Of a DNA stretch of 14,431 nt, positions 1 to 7,739 are shown in pieces; within the stretch, counting starts at the first letter, position 1; the number at the start of each line of letters is the position of its first letter. The stretch is taken from contig PKWQ01000410.1 of NCBI GenBank assembly GCA_003133265.1, positions 3,758-18,188 on the forward strand. Direction: 5' to 3'. Both the position numbers and the translations under genes were made by a program. The stretch is from Acetobacteraceae bacterium. Its GTDB lineage: Bacteria; Pseudomonadota; Alphaproteobacteria; Acetobacterales; Acetobacteraceae. Under the pieces are notes generated by a model, which was not told the origin of the DNA, searched no databases, and saw only the letters and a list, made by a program, of their open reading frames with translations.

Positions 1-7
1 ACCCAAG

Positions 8-1660
8 ATGGCCGAACTGACCGGATCGGAGATCCTGGCTAAATGCTTGAAGAAGGAGGGGATCACAGACCTCTTCTTCATCATGGGCGGACCGATGCTG
101 CTGGCCGAGGCCACCTGCGTCAAGGAAGGCATCCGCATGATCGATGTCCGCCATGAGCAGGCGGCGGCGTTCATGTGTCAGGCCTACAGCCGGCTGCTAC
201 AGAAACCGAGCGTCTGCATGGCGGCGTCCGGCCCTGGCGTGACCAACCTGATCACCGGCCTCGCCAACGCCTATATCGATTGCTGCCCGGTGGTGGCGAT
301 CGGCGGATCGAGCCCGATCAGCCAGTTCGGGCGGCAGGTGTTCCAGGAGATCGATCAGGTCGAACTGTTGCGCGGCTGCACCAAGCACGTCGACCGCATC
401 CTCAACCTCAAGCGCATTCCCCAGCAGGTGAACTTCGCGATCCAGACCGCGATGTCCGGCAAGCCCGGCCCGGTCTATCTCGATTTCCCCGGCGACATCC
501 TCTACCAGAAGATCGAGGAGTCCGAGGTCGACTGGAGCTTCGCCGGCCGTCCGCTGCTGGACAGCCGCCCGCTCGGCGATCCACGGCAGGTCGCCGCCCT
601 GGTCTCGGCGCTGTCGACCGCCAAGCAGCCGCTGATCGTTTCCGGCAGCGGCGTGCTCTGGTCGCGTGCGTGGGAGGAGATGCACGCGCTGGTCGATGCC
701 GCCGGCATCCCGTTCTACACTACCCCGCAGGGCCGTGGCGTGGTGCCGGACGATCATCCATATTCCTACATGACGATGCGCTCCGGCGCATTCCGCGACG
801 CCGACCTGATCATCGTGCTGGGCACGCGGATGAACTACATTATCGGCCATGCCTCCCCGCCGCGTTTCGGCGGCAACGCCGTGATCGCCCGTATCGATAT
901 CGACCCGAAGGAGATCGCCACCGCCGCGCGCTATGTCGACATTCCCATCGTCGGCGACTGCAAGATGGTGCTGCAACAACTGCTCGACGGCATCAAGGGC
1001 AAGGTGAGCCCTGACCGCTACAGCGCATGGCGCAAGAAGCTTGCCGATGGCGAGGCGGCGAAGCGCGCCGGTGCCGGGGCGAACAAATACGCCGAAGACG
1101 GCGACATCCATCCGGTGCGGCTGCTGGAGGAGATCCGGGATTTCGCCGACCGCGACGCGATCCTGTGCGTCGACGGGCAGGAGACGCTGAATTTCGGCCG
1201 CCAGACCATGTCGACCTTCGCCCCGGGCCACCGGCTGAACTCCGGCCCGTTCGGCTGCATGGGCGTCGGCCTGCCGTTCGGCGTCGGCGCCAAGGTCGCC
1301 AAGCCGGATAAGCAGGTGATCGTGGTGCATGGCGACGGCTCCTTTGGCCTGAACGCGATGGAACTGGACACCGCCATCCGCCACAAAATTCCGATCCTGG
1401 TGGTGGTCAGCCTGAACGGCGGCTGGACAGCCGATCCGAAGCGCGAGAAGCCGGGCCGCGATCTGGGCTACACGCGGTTCGACAAGATGTGCGAGGCGCT
1501 CGGCGGCTACGGCGAATATGTCACCAATCCCGAGGAAATCCGTCCGGCGCTGGAACGGGCGAAGGCCAAGGTAAACCAGGGCATGGTGGCGCTGGTGAAT
1601 GTCCGGACCGACTACCGCGCCCGCTTCGCCGGCGTGGCGTTCTCCGATTACTCGACGTAA
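8..1660 (+). CDS. ThDP-dependent enzyme, acetolactate synthase / 2-hydroxyacyl-CoA lyase-like
   Basis: A 550-residue thiamine diphosphate enzyme of the large-subunit acetolactate synthase superfamily, with a complete three-domain layout. The N-terminal pyrimidine-binding domain (about 1-170) has the catalytic-type glutamate E50 in RHEQAAAF and the SGPGVTN loop. A central domain spans about 190-335. The C-terminal pyrophosphate-binding domain (about 370-540) has G442-D443-G444, then 25 residues to N470, the Mg-ThDP motif. The second residue of the usual terminal NN pair is glycine (NGGW). Family members cleave or join C-C bonds next to a carbonyl (pyruvate, 2-hydroxyacyl-CoA, oxalyl-CoA). The segments FQEIDQVELLRGCTKH and RFDKMCEALGGYGEYV look to me more like 2-hydroxyacyl-CoA lyase/oxalyl-CoA decarboxylase than biosynthetic IlvB, and no small-subunit gene follows. 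The substrate cannot be read from sequence. The ATG at 8 fits the normal family N-terminus; its ribosome site lies outside the window. The class is certain, the reaction is not. Confidence 0.9.
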   Translation: MAELTGSEILAKCLKKEGITDLFFIMGGPMLLAEATCVKEGIRMIDVRHEQAAAFMCQAYSRLLQKPSVCMAASGPGVTNLITGLANAYIDCCPVVAIGGSSPISQFGRQVFQEIDQVELLRGCTKHVDRILNLKRIPQQVNFAIQTAMSGKPGPVYLDFPGDILYQKIEESEVDWSFAGRPLLDSRPLGDPRQVAALVSALSTAKQPLIVSGSGVLWSRAWEEMHALVDAAGIPFYTTPQGRGVVPDDHPYSYMTMRSGAFRDADLIIVLGTRMNYIIGHASPPRFGGNAVIARIDIDPKEIATAARYVDIPIVGDCKMVLQQLLDGIKGKVSPDRYSAWRKKLADGEAAKRAGAGANKYAEDGDIHPVRLLEEIRDFADRDAILCVDGQETLNFGRQTMSTFAPGHRLNSGPFGCMGVGLPFGVGAKVAKPDKQVIVVHGDGSFGLNAMELDTAIRHKIPILVVVSLNGGWTADPKREKPGRDLGYTRFDKMCEALGGYGEYVTNPEEIRPALERAKAKVNQGMVALVNVRTDYRARFAGVAFSDYST

Positions 1661-1690
1661 GGAACGATCGGCCGGATTGGCTTCGTTGCG

Positions 1691-1721
1691 ACTGGAAGCG
1701 CGACCTCGTCGCGCTTCCAGT
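1691..1721. terminator. Perfect 13-bp hairpin between convergent genes
   Basis: The arms 1691-1703 and 1709-1721 are perfect inverted repeats (ACTGGAAGCGCGA and its complement) around a 5-base CCTCG loop. The hairpin lies in the 78-base gap between the stop codons of the ThDP enzyme gene and the AsmA-family gene, which converge here. Position and stability suggest a bidirectional transcription terminator or RNA 3'-end stabiliser. No run of T follows the stem on either strand, so it is not a textbook Rho-independent terminator. Confidence 0.6.
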
Positions 1722-1738
1722 AACGATGAAGCCGCGCG

Positions 1739-3589
1739 CTAACGCAGGCAGGAATCGCGCTCGGCCAACTGCCGCAGGTCCGCCGGCATATCCTGCGCGA
1801 GCAGGTCACGCGCGGGTGCATCCAACCATCGGGCCGCCGACCCGATCGCGGGCTGTACCCCCAGTTTGCTGAACGGCCCGCTGATGCGCAACGGCATGCC
1901 CAGAGCGAAGATGCCGGTGGATGCCGCCTCCGACCGGATGGTCAGGTCCAGCCGTTGGGTCAGCAGATCGACACTCCCGCCGCCGATCAGCGTCGTCTCG
2001 GGCGTGCGCAGCCACAACGGCGCGATGGTGCCGATGCCGTTACGCAAATCGACGACACCGAGCAGGCAGGTGATCCGCGCCATGCCCACGCCCGGCCGGA
2101 ACAGCGCGCGCAGGTCGGTGGCGGCCTGTTCCAGCAGCGCCCGCGCCACCTGCCCCTGTGTCATCGCCAGCACGGCGTGGCCATGGCCGGCCCGCAGCGC
2201 CGCCGCCAGCGTCTCGCCGGTCATGTCCAGTTCGGCGCCACCGTCGATCCGCCCGGCGATCTGCCCCGCCGCGATGCCCCCGAGCCTGGCCAGCGCGCCG
2301 CTGTCGGCACCGACCAGTTTCGCCTGGGCGGTGACATGAGCCGCGGGGCCGGTGGCCCGCGCGGTCGCCGAGGCATCGACCCGGCCCGCCGCGAACGCGA
2401 AGCCGAGCTGGCTGACCTCCGTCTGGCCGGTGACCAGCCGGAAGCGGACGCTGGCATCATCGACCCGCGCGGTGCCATACGCGACCTGCGCGGCGGCGAT
2501 GTGCGCTTCGATGTTGGTTCCGCGCTGCGCCGCCAGATCCTGCGTCAGACTGTCCCAGCCTCGGGACACACGGTTGTCGGCCCTAACCGCACCCGCCAGC
2601 AGCGGCATCAGGTCGAGCGCGGGGAAACCGAGATCGAACGTCACGTCGTCGGACTTGCCGCGCGGCGCCTCAAGCAGCGCGAGCGTGCTGCCGGTGAAGG
2701 CGCTTGCGCCGACCGTTCCGGAGGCATTGGATACCAGCCATTGCAGTCCGGTCTTGGTGAACGCGCCGGCAAACCGCAGCGGCACATCGACGGGGCTGGT
2801 CGTGCCGAAGGGCGCGAACACGTCGTCCGGCCGCTCTATGTCCGCCGCGATCGGCCCGACGGCGCCGTCGAAATTCAACGGGTCGGTAAAGGTACCGGTG
2901 AAATCCACCCGGGCCGTCGCGGTCGCGATCGAGACGACGACGGGAAACGGGTCCGCCCCCGCACGCAACGCGGCAAACGATTGCGCCTCGATGGTCACCT
3001 TGCCCGGCAATCCGTTGTAGGCGCCGTCCAGCGCGATATGCACCGGCTGGTCGTCGCCGTCGGTGGTGACGGTCAGATCGTGCGCATCGATATGCAGCAG
3101 CGCACCGCTGGACGTCCGATACCGCAGCGCACCGTCGCGCAGAACGGCGTCGATCAGCGTCGGCGTCCGCGCGCGGCTGGCGGCGACGCCCACGACCCGG
3201 CCAGCCGGCAGAGCCCCAGGGTGGAACTGCCAGTTGCCGGTGCCGTCGGTATCGCGCTCCAGGAGGACGGCGGGTCCGGCGACATCGAGCTTGCGAAACC
3301 GCAGCTGGCCGCGCAGCAGCGGCCAGAGATCGAGCTCGGCGTGAATGCTGGCCACGCGGGCCATGTCCGGTTCGCTGGCCCAGGCCGGATCGGCCAGTCG
3401 CACATCGCTGAGCTCGATCGTCAGCGGATCGCCCCACCCAATCCGCAACGCCGCGATGGTGAGGCGACGGTCGAGGGTGCTGGAGGCGTACCACTCGACC
3501 ACCGGCCGAGGGTCGAGCGTGACCGCCAGCACGGCCGCAGCCCCGAACGTCACGATCAGGCCGGCGAACAGCCAGAGCGATATAACCAC
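1739..3589 (-). CDS. AsmA family protein
   Basis: A 616-residue protein with one N-terminal membrane segment (about residues 3-25, hydrophobic, SLWLFAGLIVTFGAAAVLAV) followed by a long periplasmic region. The early segment LTIAALRIGWGDPLTIELSDVRLADP and the pattern of alternating short beta strands are typical of AsmA-type proteins. So is the C-terminal part with DLLTQRLDLTIRSE and MPLRISGPFSKLGVQP. AsmA-like proteins are anchored in the inner membrane and extend across the periplasm; relatives act in outer-membrane assembly or in phospholipid transport between the membranes. The specific role here is unknown. The gene stands alone, convergent with the ThDP enzyme and divergent from the acyltransferase operon. 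The start given is a GTG, but it has no ribosome site at proper spacing. A good Shine-Dalgarno lies further upstream and fits a CTG start at 3607, so the protein may be six residues longer (see the separate entry). Confidence 0.85.
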   Translation of the reverse strand: MVISLWLFAGLIVTFGAAAVLAVTLDPRPVVEWYASSTLDRRLTIAALRIGWGDPLTIELSDVRLADPAWASEPDMARVASIHAELDLWPLLRGQLRFRKLDVAGPAVLLERDTDGTGNWQFHPGALPAGRVVGVAASRARTPTLIDAVLRDGALRYRTSSGALLHIDAHDLTVTTDGDDQPVHIALDGAYNGLPGKVTIEAQSFAALRAGADPFPVVVSIATATARVDFTGTFTDPLNFDGAVGPIAADIERPDDVFAPFGTTSPVDVPLRFAGAFTKTGLQWLVSNASGTVGASAFTGSTLALLEAPRGKSDDVTFDLGFPALDLMPLLAGAVRADNRVSRGWDSLTQDLAAQRGTNIEAHIAAAQVAYGTARVDDASVRFRLVTGQTEVSQLGFAFAAGRVDASATARATGPAAHVTAQAKLVGADSGALARLGGIAAGQIAGRIDGGAELDMTGETLAAALRAGHGHAVLAMTQGQVARALLEQAATDLRALFRPGVGMARITCLLGVVDLRNGIGTIAPLWLRTPETTLIGGGSVDLLTQRLDLTIRSEAASTGIFALGMPLRISGPFSKLGVQPAIGSAARWLDAPARDLLAQDMPADLRQLAERDSCLR

Positions 3590-3900
3590 AACATGGCGAC
3601 GGGACAGGTGAGACCTCCGAGAGCTGCGCGGCGATGGCGTAGGAGCGGGGGACGGGATGCCCGGCCTGGTTCGCGGATACTATGCCCTGCCGAATGTACC
3701 AGATGCCGTGCCCCGCGTGGGACATGATGTGCAACCGCTTGACCCGACAGACAGTCGCTCACGCCCTCGTGCTCGACGCACACACGCGTAGGCACTCGGC
3801 CGTAAACGTCTTCTTAACCAATTGCCCCGCTTCAATGTGGCCCCGAGCCGATGCGCCCGTCGCCATGTCCGGCCGCTGGCGTTGAGACGGAACGCGCCGA
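3590..3900. other. Intergenic region between divergent genes, no gene seen
   Basis: About 310 bases separate the start of the AsmA gene (minus) from that of the acyltransferase gene (plus), so promoters for both should lie here. I see no convincing -35/-10 pair on either strand. There is a lone TTGACC around 3739 on the plus strand with no matching -10, a TAGTAT-like element around 3677-3682 on the minus strand with no -35, and an AT-richer patch at 3811-3822 containing TTAACCAATT. Short open frames here have no homology I recognise and no good ribosome site. Confidence 0.5.
3605..3618 (-). promoter_or_regulatory. Shine-Dalgarno and possible CTG start for the AsmA gene
   Basis: On the minus strand GGAGGT (3618-3613) is followed after 5 bases by an in-frame CTG (3607-3605). 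The annotated GTG at 3589 is 23 bases from the same GGAGGT, too far for normal initiation. Starting at CTG adds residues reading SRRH just before the membrane segment, the positive charges expected on the cytoplasmic side. The frame is open up to a TAG at 3682-3680 and contains no ATG, GTG or TTG above 3589. The Shine-Dalgarno is seen directly; use of CTG is inference. Confidence 0.4.
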
Positions 3901-5409
3901 ATGTTGTTCAACTCACAGGAATTCGTCCTGGGCTTCCTGCCGGTCTGCCTGGCCGGGTTCTTCCTGTTGGGCCGGTTCGCCGGGCGGGAGTGGGCGTTGC
4001 GCTGGCTGGTGGCCGCCAGCCTGTTCTTCTACGGCTGGTGGGCGCCGCGCTTCGTGCCGCTGCTGGCGGGCTCCATCGGCGCCAACTACCTGCTGGGCGG
4101 CCGCATCCGCGCCATGATTCAGGCGGGACGGCGGCGCGCGGCGCGGCGCTGGCTGATCTGCGGCATCGCCGTCGATCTGGGGCTGCTGGGCTGGTTCAAA
4201 TATGCCGGGTTCCTGGCCTCGGCCCTGAACGACCTGCCGGGGATCGGCCTGCCGGTGCCGCGTCCGTTCCTGCCGCTGGCGATCAGTTTCTTCACCTTCC
4301 AGCAGATCATGTTCCTGGTCGATCTGTACCGTGACGGCCAGGGGCGCGACGGTCAGGGGCGTGACGGGCGGGCGCCGGTGCGGTTGCTGCCCTATGCCTG
4401 CTTCGTCGGCTTCTTCCCGCACCTGATCGCCGGGCCGATCGTTCGCCCGCGCGAGATCATGCCGCAATTCACCCATCCCGGCGTGGCGCTGCCACAGGCG
4501 GAGAACCTGACGGACGGGATGACGCTGTTCCTGCTCGGGCTGGCGAAGAAGCTGGTGCTGGCCGATATGTTCGCCCGCTTCGCCGATGTCGGCTTCGGCG
4601 CGGCGGCGTCCGGCGAGACACTCAGCCTGATCGAGGCATGGTACGCAGCACTGGCCTATGCCCTGCAAATCTATTTCGATTTCTCCGGCTACTCGGACAT
4701 GGCGATCGGGCTGGCGCGGATGTTCAACATCCGCTTTCCGCTGAACTTCAACAGCCCGTACAAATCAGCCGACATCGCCGAGTTCTGGCGGCGCTGGCAC
4801 ATCACGCTCAGCGGGTTCCTGCGCGATTACCTCTACATCCCGCTCGGCGGCAACCGGCGCGGCGCGCTACGGCAGCGGGCGAACCTGATGGCGACCATGC
4901 TGCTGGGCGGGCTGTGGCACGGCGCGGCCTGGAATTTCGTCATCTGGGGCGGGCTGCACGGCGGCTTCCTGATCGCGCACCGGCTGTTCCGGCGGACCGG
5001 GATGCGGCTGCCCGGCGTGCCGGCGCGGGGTTTGACCCTGCTGGCGGTGATCGTCGCCTGGGTGCCGTTCCGCGCCGACGGGCTGGACGCGACGATGGCC
5101 ATGCTGCGCGGCATGGCCGGGCTGAACGGCATCGCGCTGCCGCAGATGATCGTGGGGGCGTTTCCGGCGCTGGCGTGGCTGGCCGAGCCGGTGCCGGTGC
5201 TGCGTTTCCTCGGCGATGCCCGCACGCTGAGCTTTCCGGAGGTCTCCGCCTGTCTCGCGCTGGGCTGGGGCATCGTGCTGTTCGCCCCGCATGTGCATGA
5301 ACTCTCCGCCCGCGCGCGCGGCTGGGCGCTGACCGGGGGCTTCGCCTTCACGGTGCAGGCGCTGTTCTTCGCCCCCGACGTCACGCCGTTCCTGTATTTC
5401 CAGTTCTGA
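3901..5409 (+). CDS. MBOAT family membrane-bound O-acyltransferase (AlgI-like)
   Basis: A 502-residue multi-pass inner-membrane protein. The N-terminus MLFNSQEFVLGFLPV, the segment FFPHLIAGPIVRP, the block EFWRRWHITLSGFLRDYLYIPLGG (His300) and LLGGLWHGAAWNFVIWGGLHG (His340, matching the essential MBOAT histidine) are hallmarks of the AlgI/DltB branch. These proteins pass acyl groups, usually acetyl, across the membrane to a periplasmic partner that modifies a polysaccharide or other surface polymer. The gene directly downstream encodes an SGNH-like protein, the usual partner, with 5 bases between stop and start. So the two form an acylation module; the polymer is not indicated because no polysaccharide synthesis genes are in the window. 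The ATG at 3901 gives the standard family N-terminus, although no strong ribosome site is visible. An unusual short repeat insertion follows the conserved FLVDLYR segment (separate entry). Confidence 0.93.
   Translation: MLFNSQEFVLGFLPVCLAGFFLLGRFAGREWALRWLVAASLFFYGWWAPRFVPLLAGSIGANYLLGGRIRAMIQAGRRRAARRWLICGIAVDLGLLGWFKYAGFLASALNDLPGIGLPVPRPFLPLAISFFTFQQIMFLVDLYRDGQGRDGQGRDGRAPVRLLPYACFVGFFPHLIAGPIVRPREIMPQFTHPGVALPQAENLTDGMTLFLLGLAKKLVLADMFARFADVGFGAAASGETLSLIEAWYAALAYALQIYFDFSGYSDMAIGLARMFNIRFPLNFNSPYKSADIAEFWRRWHITLSGFLRDYLYIPLGGNRRGALRQRANLMATMLLGGLWHGAAWNFVIWGGLHGGFLIAHRLFRRTGMRLPGVPARGLTLLAVIVAWVPFRADGLDATMAMLRGMAGLNGIALPQMIVGAFPALAWLAEPVPVLRFLGDARTLSFPEVSACLALGWGIVLFAPHVHELSARARGWALTGGFAFTVQALFFAPDVTPFLYFQF
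4330..4374 (+). repeat. 15-base tandem repeat inside the MBOAT gene
   Basis: Two near-identical 15-base units (4330-4344 and 4345-4359, two mismatches) and a partial third from 4360 encode RDGQG-RDGQG-RDGRA. The repeat lies right after the conserved QQIMFLVDLYR segment, in a loop where AlgI-like proteins normally have only a few residues before the next membrane helix. The unit is a multiple of three, so changes in copy number would lengthen or shorten a hydrophilic loop without breaking the frame. Confidence 0.8.
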
Positions 5410-5414
5410 GCGCG

Positions 5415-6482
5415 ATGCTCTCCCTGCCCCGCTACCTCGCCATCCTCGGCCTTGTCGCCGCCGCGACGGTCGGGCTTGCCTGGGTCTGGGCGGCGCAGAT
5501 GAAGCTCGCCTATCTCGACCCGGAATACCCGTCCTGGCTCGCGAAGCGACAGTTGCTGGAACGCTGCGACCTCGGCGAGGTGCTGGTGGTCGGTGATTCC
5601 CGCGCGGCGGTGGACATCGTCCCCGCCCTGCTCGGGGTGCCGGCGACCAACCTCGCGGTAGGTGGCGGCGAGGCGGTGGAGGCCTACAGCGCCGTGCGCC
5701 GCGCGCTGGCCTGCCCGACGCCGCCGCGCCGGGTGGTGATCTCGCTGGATGCCGGGCATTTCGTGCTGCCGGACCTGTTCTGGGAACGGACCGTGCGCTT
5801 CGGCTTCCTCGACCGCGCCGAGCTGGACGAGGTGCTGCGCACCGCCGAGCGGCTGGGCGATGCCACGATCATCGCCCCGAGGCATCCAGACGGGTTGCCG
5901 TGGCGGGTCCGCGCACTGCTCTATAGCATTGATTTTCCAACAGTACAATTCGCCAGCCTGCTCAAGGGCGGGCTGCTGCTGCGCTGGGTGGAGAACCGGG
6001 CGGCGCTGCGTGCCGGGATCGCGGCGCGTGGGCAATATTTCTTCGGCACGGCGGCGGGCTCTGACGCCGTGGCGGCGGAGGGCAATCTGCGAGCCTTCGT
6101 GCCGCTACCGGTGCAGGACCATTATTTCCGCCGCATGTTGGCGCTGCTGGCGGTGCGCGGGATCGCGGTGGATTTCGTCGCCATGCCGCTGAACCGGACC
6201 ACGGCCCGGCAGGTGCGCCCAGCCGTCGCGCGCGATTTCACCGCATATCTCGCTGATTTCACGACATTATATCAGAATTTCTCGGTCGTCGGCACGGTGC
6301 TGCCGGACTGGCCGGACCGGTATTTCGGCGACGAGTTCGCCCATCTGAACCCTGACGGCGCCGCCCTGTTCAGCCGCCGGTTCGCGGCCTGCCTGCACGC
6401 AAGGCTGGCCGGCTCCGACGTCGGCTGTGCCGGCGGCTGGCAAGTCGATGAACTGGCCAGGGCGCTGCCGCAGCCGAAATAG
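5415..6482 (+). CDS. SGNH hydrolase-like protein, partner of the MBOAT acyltransferase
   Basis: A 355-residue protein with one N-terminal membrane segment or uncleaved signal (about residues 5-27), so the bulk should be periplasmic. VLVVGDSRAAVDIVP places G60-D61-S62 as the SGNH block I, with Ser62 the probable nucleophile. EFAHLNPDGAALFSRRF near the C-terminus (His310, Asn312) is the block V region. This layout matches the AlgJ/AlgX/PatB-like proteins that work with MBOAT transporters to place acetyl groups on polymers. The start is 5 bases after the acyltransferase stop, with no strong ribosome site, which suggests translational coupling. One oddity is that the residue three before the His is Glu307, with Asp306 four before, instead of the usual DxxH. 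Short AT-richer patches occur around 5925-5955 and 6260-6285, but the frame is intact. The family is fairly sure; the acylated substrate is unknown. Confidence 0.82.
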   Translation: MLSLPRYLAILGLVAAATVGLAWVWAAQMKLAYLDPEYPSWLAKRQLLERCDLGEVLVVGDSRAAVDIVPALLGVPATNLAVGGGEAVEAYSAVRRALACPTPPRRVVISLDAGHFVLPDLFWERTVRFGFLDRAELDEVLRTAERLGDATIIAPRHPDGLPWRVRALLYSIDFPTVQFASLLKGGLLLRWVENRAALRAGIAARGQYFFGTAAGSDAVAAEGNLRAFVPLPVQDHYFRRMLALLAVRGIAVDFVAMPLNRTTARQVRPAVARDFTAYLADFTTLYQNFSVVGTVLPDWPDRYFGDEFAHLNPDGAALFSRRFAACLHARLAGSDVGCAGGWQVDELARALPQPK

Positions 6483-6538
6483 CGGCGGAGAAGAACGCCA
6501 GGCAACTGGTTCATATTGCCCATCTTATCGTAGGTTAC

Positions 6539-7687
6539 TTATCGCACCAGCGCCGCCAGCAGCGAGTCTAGCCGCAGCCGCCCCTCCGGCAGCGCGACCA
6601 GCCGTCCGCTGGCGCGGGCCACGTAGCCCTCGGCCACCGCCTGGGCCAGCACGTCCGGCTCCAGCGCGTCGTCCAGCGCCATGCCGGTGCGGGCGGCGAA
6701 TGCCTGCTCGTCCACGCCCTCGGTCAGGCGCAGACCCATCAACAGCATCTCCCGCGCCCGGTCGGTCTGCGGCACAGGTTCCTCACTGGTGCTGCCGTGG
6801 CCGTGGCGCTCCACCCGTTCGGCCCACGGCTCCGGCGCGCGATGGCGGCGGGTGGCAAGCAATTCGCCGTTCAGGCTCACCCGCCCATGTGCGCCCGGCC
6901 CGATGCCGGCGTAATCGCGGTAGCGCCAATAAGCGAGGTTGTGCCGGCTCTCCGCCCCGGGGGCGGCGTAGTTGGACACCTCGTAGGGCGCGAGGCCGTA
7001 GCGCGCCGCTTCCTCCGCCGTCGCCTCGTACAGCGCGGCGGCGGCGTCTTCGTCCGGCAGCACGATCTCGCCACGCCGGAACGCGCCCTCGAAGACGGTG
7101 CCGGGCTCAATGGTGAGCTGATAGAGCGACAAATGGTCTGCCGCGAGATCCAGCGCGCGGCGCAGTTCGGCGCGCCAATCGGGCAGCGTCTGGCCGGGGC
7201 GGGCATAGATCAGGTCGAAGGAGATGCGCGGAAAAATCCGCCGGGCGATCTCCAGCGCCGCCACCGCCTGAACCGCCGAGTGCTGCCGGCCGAGCCGGCG
7301 CAGCGCCGCTTCCTCCAGGCTCTGCACACCCAGCGACACCCGGTTCACCCCGGCGGCGCGGAACTCGACGAACCGCCCGGCCTCCACCGAGGTCGGGTTG
7401 GCCTCCAGCGTGATCTCGATATCCGACTCCCAGGCGAACAGCGTCCGCGCGTCCTCGATCAGTGCCGCGACCGTCTCCGGCTGCATCAGGCTCGGCGTGC
7501 CGCCGCCGAAGAAGATCGAGCCGAGCCGGCGTGGCCCAAGCCGCGCCGCCTCCCACGCCAGCTCACGGCGCAGCGCGTCGCGGAACCTCGCCTGCGGAAT
7601 GCGCTCGCGCACATGCGAGTTGAAGTCGCAGTACGGGCACTTGGCCAGACAGAACGGCCAGTGGATATAGAGGGCGAGTGTGTCCAT
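6539..7687 (-). CDS. hemW: Radical SAM haem chaperone HemW
   Basis: A 382-residue protein, the usual length for HemW. It begins LALYIHWPFCLAKCPYCDFNSH, with the radical-SAM cluster cysteines C13, C17 and C20 (CxxxCxxC). There is no further cysteine right after, unlike coproporphyrinogen dehydrogenase HemN. Other marks are SIFFGGGTPSLM (SAM binding), ISFDLIYARPGQT, and HNLAYWRYRDYAGIGPGAHG, which is characteristic of HemW. HemW binds haem and an iron-sulfur cluster and is thought to deliver haem to respiratory enzymes; many genomes mislabel it as an oxygen-independent coproporphyrinogen oxidase. It is the last gene of the rph-rdgB-hydrolase-hemW block, 52 bases after the hydrolase stop. The ATG is the only possible start nearby because an in-frame TAG lies four codons upstream at 7699-7697; no clear ribosome site is visible. 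Confidence 0.95.
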   Translation of the reverse strand: MDTLALYIHWPFCLAKCPYCDFNSHVRERIPQARFRDALRRELAWEAARLGPRRLGSIFFGGGTPSLMQPETVAALIEDARTLFAWESDIEITLEANPTSVEAGRFVEFRAAGVNRVSLGVQSLEEAALRRLGRQHSAVQAVAALEIARRIFPRISFDLIYARPGQTLPDWRAELRRALDLAADHLSLYQLTIEPGTVFEGAFRRGEIVLPDEDAAAALYEATAEEAARYGLAPYEVSNYAAPGAESRHNLAYWRYRDYAGIGPGAHGRVSLNGELLATRRHRAPEPWAERVERHGHGSTSEEPVPQTDRAREMLLMGLRLTEGVDEQAFAARTGMALDDALEPDVLAQAVAEGYVARASGRLVALPEGRLRLDSLLAALVR

Positions 7688-7739
7688 TACTGAAGGCTAT
7701 ATGCGATGGCGGGCAGCGCAAACGAGGGGTCGGCGCGAT

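Noticed and set aside
197..1384. A 395-codon antisense frame inside the ThDP enzyme gene
   Set aside because: It has shadow composition (His, Arg, Ala, Gly, Asp rich), no ribosome site and no domain, and the plus strand carries an unambiguous enzyme.
1955..3727. A 590-codon open frame on the plus strand opposite the AsmA gene
   Set aside because: It is rich in Arg, Gly, Asp and Gln, with no recognisable domain, as expected for the antisense of a high-GC gene; the minus-strand AsmA protein explains the region.
3682..3885. A 67-codon open frame in the intergenic region before the acyltransferase
   Set aside because: It has no ribosome site, odd composition and no recognisable family.
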